A DNA stretch of 34,256 nucleotides from Ruthenibacterium avium (GTDB lineage Bacteria; Bacillota; Clostridia; Oscillospirales; Ruminococcaceae). Both the position numbers and the translations under genes were made by a program. This document shows, piece after piece, positions 24,069-32,431 of the stretch; positions within the stretch are counted from its first letter, which is position 1; the number at the start of each line of letters is the position of its first letter. The stretch spans positions 1-34,256 of the forward strand of contig DWYA01000047.1 of NCBI GenBank assembly GCA_019118905.1, in the 5' to 3' direction. The notes beneath the pieces are model-generated. The model did not search any database. It had not been told where the DNA came from and was given only the letters and a program-made list of their open reading frames with translations.

Positions 24069-24097
24069 AGTGTACCACAAACTTTCCCTTTATGCAA
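24069..24097 (-). promoter_or_regulatory. Promoter of rplU-rpmA overlapping the folD 3' end
   Basis: On the minus strand TTGCAT (24092-24097) and TACACT (24069-24074) are 17 bases apart, with TGG just before the -10 box (extended -10). The -35 box lies across the last folD codons. Confidence 0.6.
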
Positions 24098-24950
24098 GGG
24101 GTTTCAAGGCATTTTCCGCGGCTTTTACGGTATTTTCCATCAAAACTGCGCGTGTCATCAGGCCAACGCCGCCGGGAACCGGGGTAACGGCGCGCACCAC
24201 AGGCTCCACGCTGTCAAAATCAACGTCACCGCACAGCTTGCCGTTTTCATCGCGGTTCATGCCCACATCAATCACAATGGTATCTTGGTTCACAAGCTCT
24301 TTTGTTACAAACTTGGCCTTTCCAATCGCCGCCACCAAGATGTCTGCGTTTCGGCAAATTTCGGCTAAGTTTTTTGTTTTGGAGTGGCACATCGTCACCG
24401 TGCAGTCTGCCGCCAGCAAAAGCGAAGCCATCGGCTTTCCAACAATGTTGCTGCGTCCCAGCACCACGGCCCGCTTGCCCGCAAGGTCTGTGCAGACACT
24501 GTACAGCATTTTCATGCAGCCCGAAGGAGTACACGGGTAAAACGCACGCGCATCCCCCAGCGAAACCAAGCCGGTATTGATCGGCGTAAAGCCGTCCACA
24601 TCCTTTTCCGGTGCAATCGTTTCAATCACTGCCTGTGCCGAAAGATGCTCGGGCAGCGGCAGCTGTACTAAAATGCCATGTACCGTTTCATCTTCGTTTA
24701 AAGTACGCACGGTGTGTAAAAGTTCTTCCTGCGTTGTCGTTTCAGGCATTCGCAGCACACGGGAAAGAATGCCGCACTCCGCGCAGTCCTTTTCCTTTCC
24801 CGAAACGTACACCTGACTGGCCGGGTTTTCCCCCACCAGCACTACGGCTAAACAGGGTTTCACCCCGCGTTCTTCCAGCGCTTTCACGCGCTCGGCCACC
24901 TGCTGCTTGCACAATGCTGCAAGCTCTTTCCCACGAATGATCTGTGCCAT
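24090..24950 (-). CDS. folD: Methylenetetrahydrofolate dehydrogenase / methenyltetrahydrofolate cyclohydrolase
   Basis: It interconverts methylene-, methenyl- and formyl-tetrahydrofolate in one-carbon metabolism. The 286-residue protein has the catalytic YxxxK in QVYVSGKEKDCAE, QLPLPEHL, the folate segment PCTPSGCMKML, and the NADP site GRSNIVGKPMASLLL. The C-terminal TPVPGGVGLMTRAVLMENTV is intact. It lies alone between lgt and the rplU promoter. Confidence 0.95.
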   Translation of the reverse strand: MAQIIRGKELAALCKQQVAERVKALEERGVKPCLAVVLVGENPASQVYVSGKEKDCAECGILSRVLRMPETTTQEELLHTVRTLNEDETVHGILVQLPLPEHLSAQAVIETIAPEKDVDGFTPINTGLVSLGDARAFYPCTPSGCMKMLYSVCTDLAGKRAVVLGRSNIVGKPMASLLLAADCTVTMCHSKTKNLAEICRNADILVAAIGKAKFVTKELVNQDTIVIDVGMNRDENGKLCGDVDFDSVEPVVRAVTPVPGGVGLMTRAVLMENTVKAAENALKPLA

Positions 24951-24994
24951 ACTTTTTTACCCTCCTTGATTGATGCCGCGCCGGGCAGGCAGTG

Positions 24995-26119
24995 TCACTT
25001 TTTGTCCGGTTTCTTTTCCTCGTCGGAAGCTTCCGGCTTGTTCTGCTTGTCCTTCGCTTGCTCGCGCTCGCTTTCATCCTCGCTGTCATCATCCCCCTCA
25101 TTCGATGACGGCCGGCTGCTTTCCTGCGCTTTGCTTTGCTCTTTCTCGTCGTCCTTGTCGCTCTCGTCGGCTTGAGACTTTTCCTCTTGGACTGTTTCTT
25201 TTGCCGATTCGCTCGACTCCTCAATTTGTGCCGGCTCGCTCACCGCTTCCTGACCGGGCAGGGCAGGAATCACCAGCGGCACACCGCGATATTTGCGGCG
25301 CAGTACGACCCAAGCCACCAGCGCAGCCACCACGCTCAGCGCGGCCACTGCTTGGCTGATACGCACATTGCCAACCATCAGGCTGTCCGTGCGCAGACCT
25401 TCCACGAAAAAGCGTTCAAAGCCGTACCACATCACATAAAGCAACGTCATTTCGCCGTGGAAGCGGCGGTGCTTGCTGTACCGCCACAACAGCAAAAATC
25501 CAAGGCCGCACCAAATTGACTCATACAAAAAAGTGGGATGCACCGGCATGGACGGGTCCACCGTCATGCCCTGCGCTGCCAGCGTTTGCTGAACTGACTG
25601 CAAATATTGCTGCGTGTTTTCGCTGATCATGCCCCACGGAAGCGTGGTATTGCCGCCGAAGGCTTCCTGATTGAAAAAGTTGCCCCAGCGGCCAATGCAC
25701 TGTCCAATCAAAAATCCCTGCGCCGCCAAGTCGAACATGGGCAGCATCGGCACTTTGCGCAACCGGCACATAAGCGCTCCCATTAAAAATGCGCCGATGA
25801 CACCGCCATAGATGGCAATACCGCCAAGGCGAATATCAATCATTTCCCAAACGCTTTGATATTCAAAAGGCGCGGTTGCCACATAATAAGCGCGTCCGCC
25901 GATGATGGCGGCGATGGTGGAAACAAAAATAACATCCACCATTCGGTCTGCGTCAATTCCATAGCTTTTCGCATAGCGAAACGCATACAGCATTCCCAAA
26001 AGCAGGCCCAGCGCAATGCATACACCGTACCAGTAAATGGGAACACCGAACACGGTGAACGCCACGCGGTTAATCTCCATTTCCAGCCCAAGACCGGGAA
26101 ACGAAACGTGATTCACCAT
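24995..26119 (-). CDS. lgt: Prolipoprotein diacylglyceryl transferase with a long charged C-terminal tail
   Basis: It adds diacylglycerol to the lipobox cysteine of prolipoproteins in the membrane. The signature GRWGNFFNQE is at 143-152, with several transmembrane helices between about 20 and 273. The core ends near residue 285. A further 85 or so residues rich in Glu, Asp, Ser, Lys and Gln follow (for example DKDDEKEQSK and DDDSEDESER). Ordinary Lgt proteins lack such a tail. The tail is in frame to the stop and has no sign of a frameshift. It lies four bases after the M16 gene. Confidence 0.93.
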   Translation of the reverse strand: MVNHVSFPGLGLEMEINRVAFTVFGVPIYWYGVCIALGLLLGMLYAFRYAKSYGIDADRMVDVIFVSTIAAIIGGRAYYVATAPFEYQSVWEMIDIRLGGIAIYGGVIGAFLMGALMCRLRKVPMLPMFDLAAQGFLIGQCIGRWGNFFNQEAFGGNTTLPWGMISENTQQYLQSVQQTLAAQGMTVDPSMPVHPTFLYESIWCGLGFLLLWRYSKHRRFHGEMTLLYVMWYGFERFFVEGLRTDSLMVGNVRISQAVAALSVVAALVAWVVLRRKYRGVPLVIPALPGQEAVSEPAQIEESSESAKETVQEEKSQADESDKDDEKEQSKAQESSRPSSNEGDDDSEDESEREQAKDKQNKPEASDEEKKPDKK

Positions 26120-26122
26120 TTG

Positions 26123-27403
26123 TTATTCTCCTTCTTTTTGCACCGGGCGGATAATGACCACAGCGCTGTTTTCCTCCAGCAGCATCGTATTTAATGCGCT
26201 TTGTACATCCTCTTTTGTAATGGCGGCCAGCGCCTCAATTTCCTGCGCCGGTGTGCGTTTGCGCTGATGGGCAGAAAACAGCCCGGCGGCCACATCGTCC
26301 ACTGCCTCCAAACCGGAAATCAGCTCACCGTACAGCTGATTTTTGCACAGCTTAAAGAGTGTTTCATCAATGCCTTCTTTGCGCAAACGGTCAATTTCTG
26401 CCAAAAGCAGCTCGCGCACATATTCCGGCTTTGCCGTTTCACCGCCAAAGCAAATCGTCACAGCGTCGTCGAGCACAAGGCTCTCGCCGGAAAATCCGCT
26501 GCTGACAAGACCCTCATCATACAATTTGCGGTAAAGCGGCGTCATGCTGCCGCAAACCAGCTCCGTGAGAACTTCGCAAATCAACTCAGTTTTCAAGCGC
26601 TGTTCACCGCTGACCGGCGCTTCCTTAAAGCCCAAGCCCAGCATCGGCTTGGCAATGGCCATGGAAAACTCTCGGTGTTTGCAGCAAACGCCCGACGGCT
26701 CGCTGACTCCTACGCGCTCTGCCGTTCCCGGCTGAGGCGCAATCTTTGCCCGCTCTACCGCCGCCATCACGGTTTCCATCGTCACATTGCCCGCCACGGC
26801 CAAGGTCATGTTCTGCGGGCGGTAAAACGCCTGTGTGCAGCGGTAAAGCAGCTCGGGTGTAATTTCCGCGATGCTTTCCACGGTGCCGGCAATGTCGTCT
26901 TTCAGCGGATGCGCATAATACAAACAATCATACAAACTGAACATCAAGCGCCATTCCGCGGCATCATCGTACATCTTAATCTCTTGGCCGATAATGCCCT
27001 GCTCTTTATGCACCGTTTCGTCGGTGAAATAAGGCCGCGAAACAAAGCTGAGCAGAATATCCAGGTTTTCGTCAATGCGGTCGGTGGCCGTAAAAATATA
27101 ACAGGTGCGGTCGAAGCCGGTGTAGGCATTGGCGCTTGCCCCTGTCTTGGCGTACAGCGTAAAGGCGTCGCCTTCCTCGTTTTCAAACATTTTATGCTCT
27201 AAAAAATGAGCCGTTCCGGCAGGCATCTCATACGGTTTGCCGTCCAGCATAAATTTTCTGTCCACGCTGCCGAAATGAGTGCCATAAATGGCGTGTACCC
27301 CTGTAAAACCCGGCATGGGATGCACCAGCACGGTTAAGCCGTTGTCCAACACTTTCTTTTCAAAGCGTGTTGCCCGTTCAATTGCTTCATAAGCCTGTTT
27401 CAT
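26123..27403 (-). CDS. ymfH: M16 family zinc peptidase (YmfH-like)
   Basis: The 426-residue protein has the inverted zinc motif HxxEH as HFLEH (66-70) in AGTAHFLEHKMFENEEGDAF, so it is the active partner of the pair. FDRTCYIFTATDR and PYFTDETVHKEQGIIGQEIKMYDD follow as in the family. Members of this pair have been linked to EF-P (5-aminopentanol) modification in Bacillus; the peptide substrate is not known from sequence. The start overlaps the ymfF stop by four bases, indicating a heterodimer made from one mRNA. Confidence 0.88.
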   Translation of the reverse strand: MKQAYEAIERATRFEKKVLDNGLTVLVHPMPGFTGVHAIYGTHFGSVDRKFMLDGKPYEMPAGTAHFLEHKMFENEEGDAFTLYAKTGASANAYTGFDRTCYIFTATDRIDENLDILLSFVSRPYFTDETVHKEQGIIGQEIKMYDDAAEWRLMFSLYDCLYYAHPLKDDIAGTVESIAEITPELLYRCTQAFYRPQNMTLAVAGNVTMETVMAAVERAKIAPQPGTAERVGVSEPSGVCCKHREFSMAIAKPMLGLGFKEAPVSGEQRLKTELICEVLTELVCGSMTPLYRKLYDEGLVSSGFSGESLVLDDAVTICFGGETAKPEYVRELLLAEIDRLRKEGIDETLFKLCKNQLYGELISGLEAVDDVAAGLFSAHQRKRTPAQEIEALAAITKEDVQSALNTMLLEENSAVVIIRPVQKEGE

Positions 27404-28674
27404 TGCGGTGCTCCCTCCTTCGTAATGCGATACGTCACCGACAAGCTGAATTTGGCCAGCGCCTCTTTCACCTGCTGTGCCGTTACCGCCTCGATTTGCT
27501 CAATCACTTCTTCCGGGGACAAGCCGCTGCCGTTGAGCAGCTCGCCAAAATTCCAGCTTTCCATCGCGCCAAGGCTGTCGTTCACGCCGCGCAGGGCGTT
27601 TTTCAGTGCGCGCTTAGTGTCTTGCATTTCCTTTTCGGTGATTTCACCCGTTTTGAGCAGCTCCAGCTCGTTTAAAATGGCTTCTTTTGCGGCATCGGCG
27701 TTGGCATGTTCCACGCCGCTGTCAATCGACAGCATTCCGGTGGAAGCGGCATAACCTGCCGAGCAATAATAGCAAAGGCTGCGTTTTTCGCGTACATTTT
27801 GGAACAAGCGGCTGGTTGCGGTTCCGCCGAGCAGCGCCACTGCCACGCGCATGATGCTGCGTTCCATTCCCTTCACCGGACGGTCGGAGGTAAACAGCAT
27901 ACAAAGCTTTCCCTGCACCGTGTCCATCGGCTCGTCATACATTTCCTCGGCTTGACGCGGCATCGTTTCCATCGGACGCAGGGCAGCCGGGCAGCGCCCG
28001 CTGAGCGTTTCCAACACAGCGCGCAGCTGTGCTTCTACCTGCTCGTCCTGCAAGCCGAAGCACATTACTTCCACACGCGATGTGTTCACCATATTCCAAA
28101 AAGCATCCGTCACCTGCTCGGGAGTCACCGCGTCCAGCTCATCCAAATAGCCGTGACGCTCTACACCCGCGGGTGCATCGCCAAAAAACTTTCTGCGCGC
28201 CTGACGCAAACAGTACAGGCGCTTTTCATTCATTTCGCTTTCCAGCTCCTCGCGCAGCTGCTCACGCTCAATCTCAATAAATTCGGGCGAAATCACGCCG
28301 TCTTTCATCACCGGATGAAACGCCGCGCCGAACGCGATAGAAGCATACTCACTGCTGAGGCTTTCGCCCTCCAGTGCAAAGGCATCTTTAATGCCGCTGA
28401 CGGCGACAGTCAATACACGATTGCCGCCGTTGACCACCGTATCGACAGACAAGCTTGCGCCATACAGCCCCGCCAGCTTTTTGGAAAGCTCGGTCATATC
28501 GGGGCAGTCGGCATAGCCGCGCTCCATTGCCAAAGCCAAAAGCGCCTCGGCGGTGGCATTTTCTTTTTGTGCAGGCCAAATAAAGTTAATGGAAAGGCGC
28601 TGGCGGCAAAACTGCTCGGCAGGCGCCGTGCTGAGATAAACCTCCGGTGCAATTTCTTTACGATGCATGTTCAT
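27400..28674 (-). CDS. ymfF: M16 family peptidase-like protein, inactive partner (YmfF-like)
   Basis: The 424-residue protein has the M16 fold but the place of HxxEH reads ALAMERGYADCPDM, with no zinc ligands, so it is the non-catalytic subunit usual for this pair. A conserved glycine-rich helper segment is VALLGGTATSRLFQNVREKRSLCYYCSAGY. It precedes ymfH with a four-base overlap. The next upstream gene encodes a cell-wall peptidase and may be in the same transcript, since the gap is only 13 bases. Confidence 0.85.
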   Translation of the reverse strand: MNMHRKEIAPEVYLSTAPAEQFCRQRLSINFIWPAQKENATAEALLALAMERGYADCPDMTELSKKLAGLYGASLSVDTVVNGGNRVLTVAVSGIKDAFALEGESLSSEYASIAFGAAFHPVMKDGVISPEFIEIEREQLREELESEMNEKRLYCLRQARRKFFGDAPAGVERHGYLDELDAVTPEQVTDAFWNMVNTSRVEVMCFGLQDEQVEAQLRAVLETLSGRCPAALRPMETMPRQAEEMYDEPMDTVQGKLCMLFTSDRPVKGMERSIMRVAVALLGGTATSRLFQNVREKRSLCYYCSAGYAASTGMLSIDSGVEHANADAAKEAILNELELLKTGEITEKEMQDTKRALKNALRGVNDSLGAMESWNFGELLNGSGLSPEEVIEQIEAVTAQQVKEALAKFSLSVTYRITKEGAPQ

Positions 28675-28687
28675 TCTCTTCCTTTCC

Positions 28688-29986
28688 TTACGATGTCATG
28701 CCCAGATACTCTTCCAGACAAAGGCCTTGTTCCATAATTTTAGTGGCATCCTCCACACCGACATAGCGATAGTGCCACGGCTCAAATTTTGTACCGGTAA
28801 TGGCCTCTTTATCCTTGGGATAACGCAGAATAAAGCCGAAACGTGCGGCGTTCTCCTTCAGCCACTTGCCTTCCTTGGTGTCGGCAAAGCCTTCGTCCAT
28901 TTCCAAATAATTTACAGAAAGGATATCCGCTGCCAAGCCCGTTTGGTGCTCGGAAGTGCCGGGAACATTGCGCAGGCTTTTGGTGTTGGTATAGGCTTCT
29001 TCATAAGTGCAGCCCAGAGCCAGATTATCCTGAATCATCTCGACAAAAAGATATTTTTGCCGTTCATAGCTGCGATATCCAGACGACAGAAAAATCGGGC
29101 ATCCATCCGCAATCGCGGCTGCCTCCAGCTCACGGAACGCTTTGGCCGCGCGGGCGTCCAGCTGGCGGTCCTCGGTGTCCATCACTTCCAGTTCAGGCGG
29201 AATGTAACCGTCCGGCAGGGGGTGCTGGGTGTTCACCAAGCGCAAAATCCCAATGGCGCCGTTGTCCTGCATTTGTGTCAAATCGTTCTCGGGTTCGGCA
29301 GCTGGTGTCTGCTGTACGCTCTCCTCCTGTGCTGTCGATTCCGCTGCGGAGACAGAAGGTTCTTCGTGATAGGCCGCGGCTGCCTTCCACTCCTGCTGAG
29401 CGATACGCGCAGCGTAGCCAATGCCCGCAGCAATACAAAGCAGCGCCACCATGCCCAGCACATTCGGCTTTCTTTTTTTCTTCTTTTCTTTTTTTCGTCC
29501 CGAGTCCTCTTTGGGTTGTTTCTCCTCGGTTTGGCTTTGCGTGCGGCGGTGTCCTTTTTGCTCATAGACATGGACATTTTCGGTTTCGAGCGTCTTTTTT
29601 TCCGAAGCGGGAAGCGGCTGCTCTTCCTGCGGCAAATCCAAAGGCTGCGTATCCTGCAAGCGTTCATTCAAAAACGCTTCGATCTTCCGTGCATTTTCGT
29701 CGCGCTCTTCTTTGCTGCGCACGCTTTCCTGCTCCCAATGCTGCGCCGAAAGTTCCTGCGGCACCTCTTGTACAGCAGCCTCCTGCACGCTCTGAGCGGC
29801 GCTTTCATACGGTGTTTGCGCTTCCTGTGCGTCGATTTCCGCCGACTGCCGTTCCAGCTTTTCCAAAAGGTCTTCTTCCTTTATGTATAAGCCCTCGTAC
29901 TGTGCAATTTCCTCTTGCGCTTCTCTTTTAACCTGCTCTTCGGAAATTTCCGAGCGCTTGCTGTCTGCCCTGTTTTTTTTCGCCAC
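28688..29986 (-). CDS. Membrane-anchored M15 (VanY-like) D,D-carboxypeptidase with a long cytoplasmic Glu-rich region
   Basis: The C-terminal domain (about 265-432) has the M15B zinc ligands and neighbours: SSGYRSYERQKYLF, SEHQTGLAADI and EPWHYRYVG. It should trim the terminal D-Ala of peptidoglycan stems. One transmembrane helix lies at about 176-194, after a Lys/Arg cluster (RKKEKKKKRK). The N-terminal 175 residues are predicted cytoplasmic and very rich in Glu and Gln, unlike usual VanY proteins. I chose the GTG at 29986 (MAKKNRADSK) because AGAGGTG is just upstream; an in-frame ATG at 30007 is possible. Confidence 0.85.
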   Translation of the reverse strand: MAKKNRADSKRSEISEEQVKREAQEEIAQYEGLYIKEEDLLEKLERQSAEIDAQEAQTPYESAAQSVQEAAVQEVPQELSAQHWEQESVRSKEERDENARKIEAFLNERLQDTQPLDLPQEEQPLPASEKKTLETENVHVYEQKGHRRTQSQTEEKQPKEDSGRKKEKKKKRKPNVLGMVALLCIAAGIGYAARIAQQEWKAAAAYHEEPSVSAAESTAQEESVQQTPAAEPENDLTQMQDNGAIGILRLVNTQHPLPDGYIPPELEVMDTEDRQLDARAAKAFRELEAAAIADGCPIFLSSGYRSYERQKYLFVEMIQDNLALGCTYEEAYTNTKSLRNVPGTSEHQTGLAADILSVNYLEMDEGFADTKEGKWLKENAARFGFILRYPKDKEAITGTKFEPWHYRYVGVEDATKIMEQGLCLEEYLGMTS

Positions 29987-30078
29987 TGGGACACCTCTTT
30001 CTTTCAAAGTTGCAATATGAAAAAAGGATAGCTCCGGCAGACGCGAGCAGCGCCGCGCCCAGCCAAAAGCTAACCCTT

Positions 30079-30107
30079 AGTATACTACATATCCCTGCAA
30101 ATATCCA
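30079..30107 (-). promoter_or_regulatory. Probable promoter of the M15 peptidase gene
   Basis: On the minus strand TGGATA (30102-30107) and TATACT (30079-30084) are 17 bases apart. It lies in the 292-base gap between the peptidase and the second aspartate kinase, which holds no supported gene. Confidence 0.5.
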
Positions 30108-30110
30108 GCT

Positions 30111-30157
30111 AAAAAACTTGTGCATTTTTGAAAACACAAAAATGCACATTTTTTTCA
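30111..30157. terminator. Terminator after the threonine-branch operon
   Basis: GTGCATTTTTG (30120-30130) pairs with CAAAAATGCAC (30137-30147) over 11 bp. On the minus strand AAGTTTTTTAG follows, and the plus strand also has a T-run. It lies about 130 bases after the aspartate kinase stop. Confidence 0.6.
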
Positions 30158-30278
30158 CAGCAAGCGCAAGGCTGCAAGGCCAAATGCGCAGAAACCTTTT
30201 GCAGATTTCAAGCATTTTTAAACGCAGCTTATACCACTTGCGGTACAAAGCGGCGAGAAGTTCCACTTTTCAAAAAGT

Positions 30279-31484
30279 TTAGTTGAAAAATGCATTGTGA
30301 ATGGAGGTCACCGCGCGGTCGGCATCCTCTTTTTTGATGATGACGCTGATTTTAATTTCGCTGGTGGCAATCATTTGAATGTTGATGTTATTTTCATACA
30401 GCGTTTCAAACATTTTGGAAGCAACGCCGGAATGGCTCTGCATACCCGCGCCTACAATGCTGACTTTTGCGACGTCGGTATCCACCACAATTTCCGAGCC
30501 GCCGAAGCGCGACTGATTTTCGCGCAAAAGGCGTTCTGCCAAGGCCGCATCCTCCAAAGGCACCGTGCAGAGAATATCCTTGCTTTTGTCGCGTCCCACG
30601 GATTGCAGAATAATGCCGACATTGATTTTATGCTGTGCCATCAAGCTGAACACTTTAAAGGAAATACCCGGCTGATCGGGCACTTTCAGCACCGAAATTA
30701 CCGCAACATTGTCATCCTTTGCAACACCTTTAATCAACATACCTTCCACGTCTGTTACCTCCTTCACGATGGTTCCGGGCAAATCTGTCAGCGAAGAACG
30801 CACTTCCAAATTGACCGAATATTTTTTTGCCAATTCTACACTGCGGTTATTCAGCACCTGCGCACCCAGGCTGGCGAGTTCCAACATCTCGTCAAATGTA
30901 ATGCACGGAAGCTTGCGTGCATTGGGAACCTTGCGCGGGTCGGCGGTGTAAACACCGTCCACGTCTGTATAAATCTGGCACAAATCGGCGTTGAGCGCTG
31001 CGGCGATGGCAACGGCGCTTGTGTCCGAGCCGCCGCGGCCCAGCGTGGTAATATCGTCGTAGCGGTTCATTCCCTGAAAGCCGGCCACTACAACCACACG
31101 GTTGCGGGACAGCTCGCTTTCAATACGCTCGGTGTCGATATTTTTAATGCGTGCTTTGGTGTAGGCGCGGTCGGTATGGAACCCTGCCTGCCAGCCGGTT
31201 AAGCTAATGGCCGAGCATCCCAGCTCTTGCAGCGTCATCGCCAGCAGAGCCGCGCTGATTTGCTCGCCGGAACTCAGCAGCATATCCATCTCGCGCTTGG
31301 AAGCATCATGTGTAATTTCATCTGCTTTGGCAATCAATTCGTCGGTTGTGTCACCTTGTGCCGATACCACAACGACAACATCATCGCCCTGTGCGCGTGT
31401 TTTGGCAACAATCCGCGCCACGTTGAACAGTCGTTCTCGGTTTTGAACGGACGTTCCTCCAAATTTTTGTACAATCAACGACAT
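30279..31484 (-). CDS. lysC: Aspartate kinase (second copy, threonine operon)
   Basis: The 401-residue protein has VQKFGGTSVQ at the start, TLGRGGSDTSAVAIAAAL, and YTDVDGVYTADPRKV, the usual version in Gram-positive lysine/threonine kinases, followed by two ACT domains (about 265-400) for feedback inhibition. It is the last gene of the HTH-ACT/hom/thrB/lysC group. The first aspartate kinase at 7016 differs clearly in its catalytic motif, so the two are paralogues with likely separate roles. I cannot say which amino acid inhibits each. Confidence 0.95.
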   Translation of the reverse strand: MSLIVQKFGGTSVQNRERLFNVARIVAKTRAQGDDVVVVVSAQGDTTDELIAKADEITHDASKREMDMLLSSGEQISAALLAMTLQELGCSAISLTGWQAGFHTDRAYTKARIKNIDTERIESELSRNRVVVVAGFQGMNRYDDITTLGRGGSDTSAVAIAAALNADLCQIYTDVDGVYTADPRKVPNARKLPCITFDEMLELASLGAQVLNNRSVELAKKYSVNLEVRSSLTDLPGTIVKEVTDVEGMLIKGVAKDDNVAVISVLKVPDQPGISFKVFSLMAQHKINVGIILQSVGRDKSKDILCTVPLEDAALAERLLRENQSRFGGSEIVVDTDVAKVSIVGAGMQSHSGVASKMFETLYENNINIQMIATSEIKISVIIKKEDADRAVTSIHNAFFN

Positions 31485-31512
31485 CTTTCAATCCCCCTCT
31501 GTTCCATCGCCG

Positions 31513-32418
31513 TTAAATCACCGTTGTTTCCTGCACGAAAGCGCCGCGGTTATCCGCCGACAAACGGTGCAGGGTAAACGCTTTGGTTGCCTGTGTTTGT
31601 GCCAGCGCCTGCTCGGCGCGGTCAAAAAATGCATCATCCGATGCATCCGCAATGGCCAAAATGGTCGGCCCCGCGCCGGACAAAAACACGGCATGTGCCC
31701 CAAGCTGCTGGGCCAAAGCAAAAATCTCCTGCCCGCCGGGCACCAACCCCATGCGATATTGCTGGTGCAAACAATCCTTTGTTGCAACACTCAGCAGTTC
31801 ATAGCGCTCCTCGCAAAAGGCCGCGGCCAAAAGCGCCGCACGCGACAAATTGAATACTGCATCTCGATGCGCCACCTGTGCCGGAAGCGCTGAACGCGCT
31901 TTTTTGGTGAGCAGCTTAAAATCTGGAATAAACGCGGCAAAAGCAAGCTTTTCGGAAATATCCTTGCGCACGCTGTAAACACGCCCGGCATCATAAGCGG
32001 AAACCACGAAGCCGCCCAAGAGAGCGGGAGCCACGTTATCTGGATGGCCTTCCAGCTTTGTGGCAAGGTTTAAAATCTCGTCCGCATCAAGCGGGTTGCC
32101 CAGCAATGTGTTTGCGCCCAGCAGTCCCGCGGCGATACACGCCGAGGAGGAGCCCAGCCCCCGCGCCTGTGGGATTGCGCTCGTTTGCACCAGCTTCAAC
32201 CCGGTAAACGGCTTTCCGCACAGTTCATACAAATGACGGGCCGTTGTATAAATCAAATTGTTTTCCCCAGTGGGAACACGGCTTTTATCCGCGCTGGAAA
32301 TATGTACCCCCTCGGCAGGTTCCATTTGCACGGTATTATACATCTGAAGCGCCAGGCCGCACGAGTCAAATCCCGCTCCGATGTTGGCGCTGGTGGCGGG
32401 TACCTTTATTGTTATCAT
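31513..32418 (-). CDS. thrB: Homoserine kinase
   Basis: It phosphorylates homoserine on the way to threonine. The GHMP-kinase marks are PATSANIGAGFDSCGLAL near the start, the phosphate loop ARGLGSSSACIAAGLL, and the C-terminal SGAGPTILAI. I chose the ATG at 32418 (MITIKVPATS, 301 residues) because the Shine-Dalgarno AAAAGGGG is eight bases away; the ATG two codons earlier lies too close to it. It follows hom by 13 bases. Confidence 0.94.
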   Translation of the reverse strand: MITIKVPATSANIGAGFDSCGLALQMYNTVQMEPAEGVHISSADKSRVPTGENNLIYTTARHLYELCGKPFTGLKLVQTSAIPQARGLGSSSACIAAGLLGANTLLGNPLDADEILNLATKLEGHPDNVAPALLGGFVVSAYDAGRVYSVRKDISEKLAFAAFIPDFKLLTKKARSALPAQVAHRDAVFNLSRAALLAAAFCEERYELLSVATKDCLHQQYRMGLVPGGQEIFALAQQLGAHAVFLSGAGPTILAIADASDDAFFDRAEQALAQTQATKAFTLHRLSADNRGAFVQETTVI

Positions 32419-32431
32419 ACGCATTCCCCTT

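Noticed and set aside
29928..30266. 112-codon minus-strand frame coding for a hydrophobic protein between the M15 peptidase and lysC
   Set aside because: It runs through the lysC-side terminator and the likely peptidase promoter and overlaps the peptidase start; no ribosome-binding site is seen.
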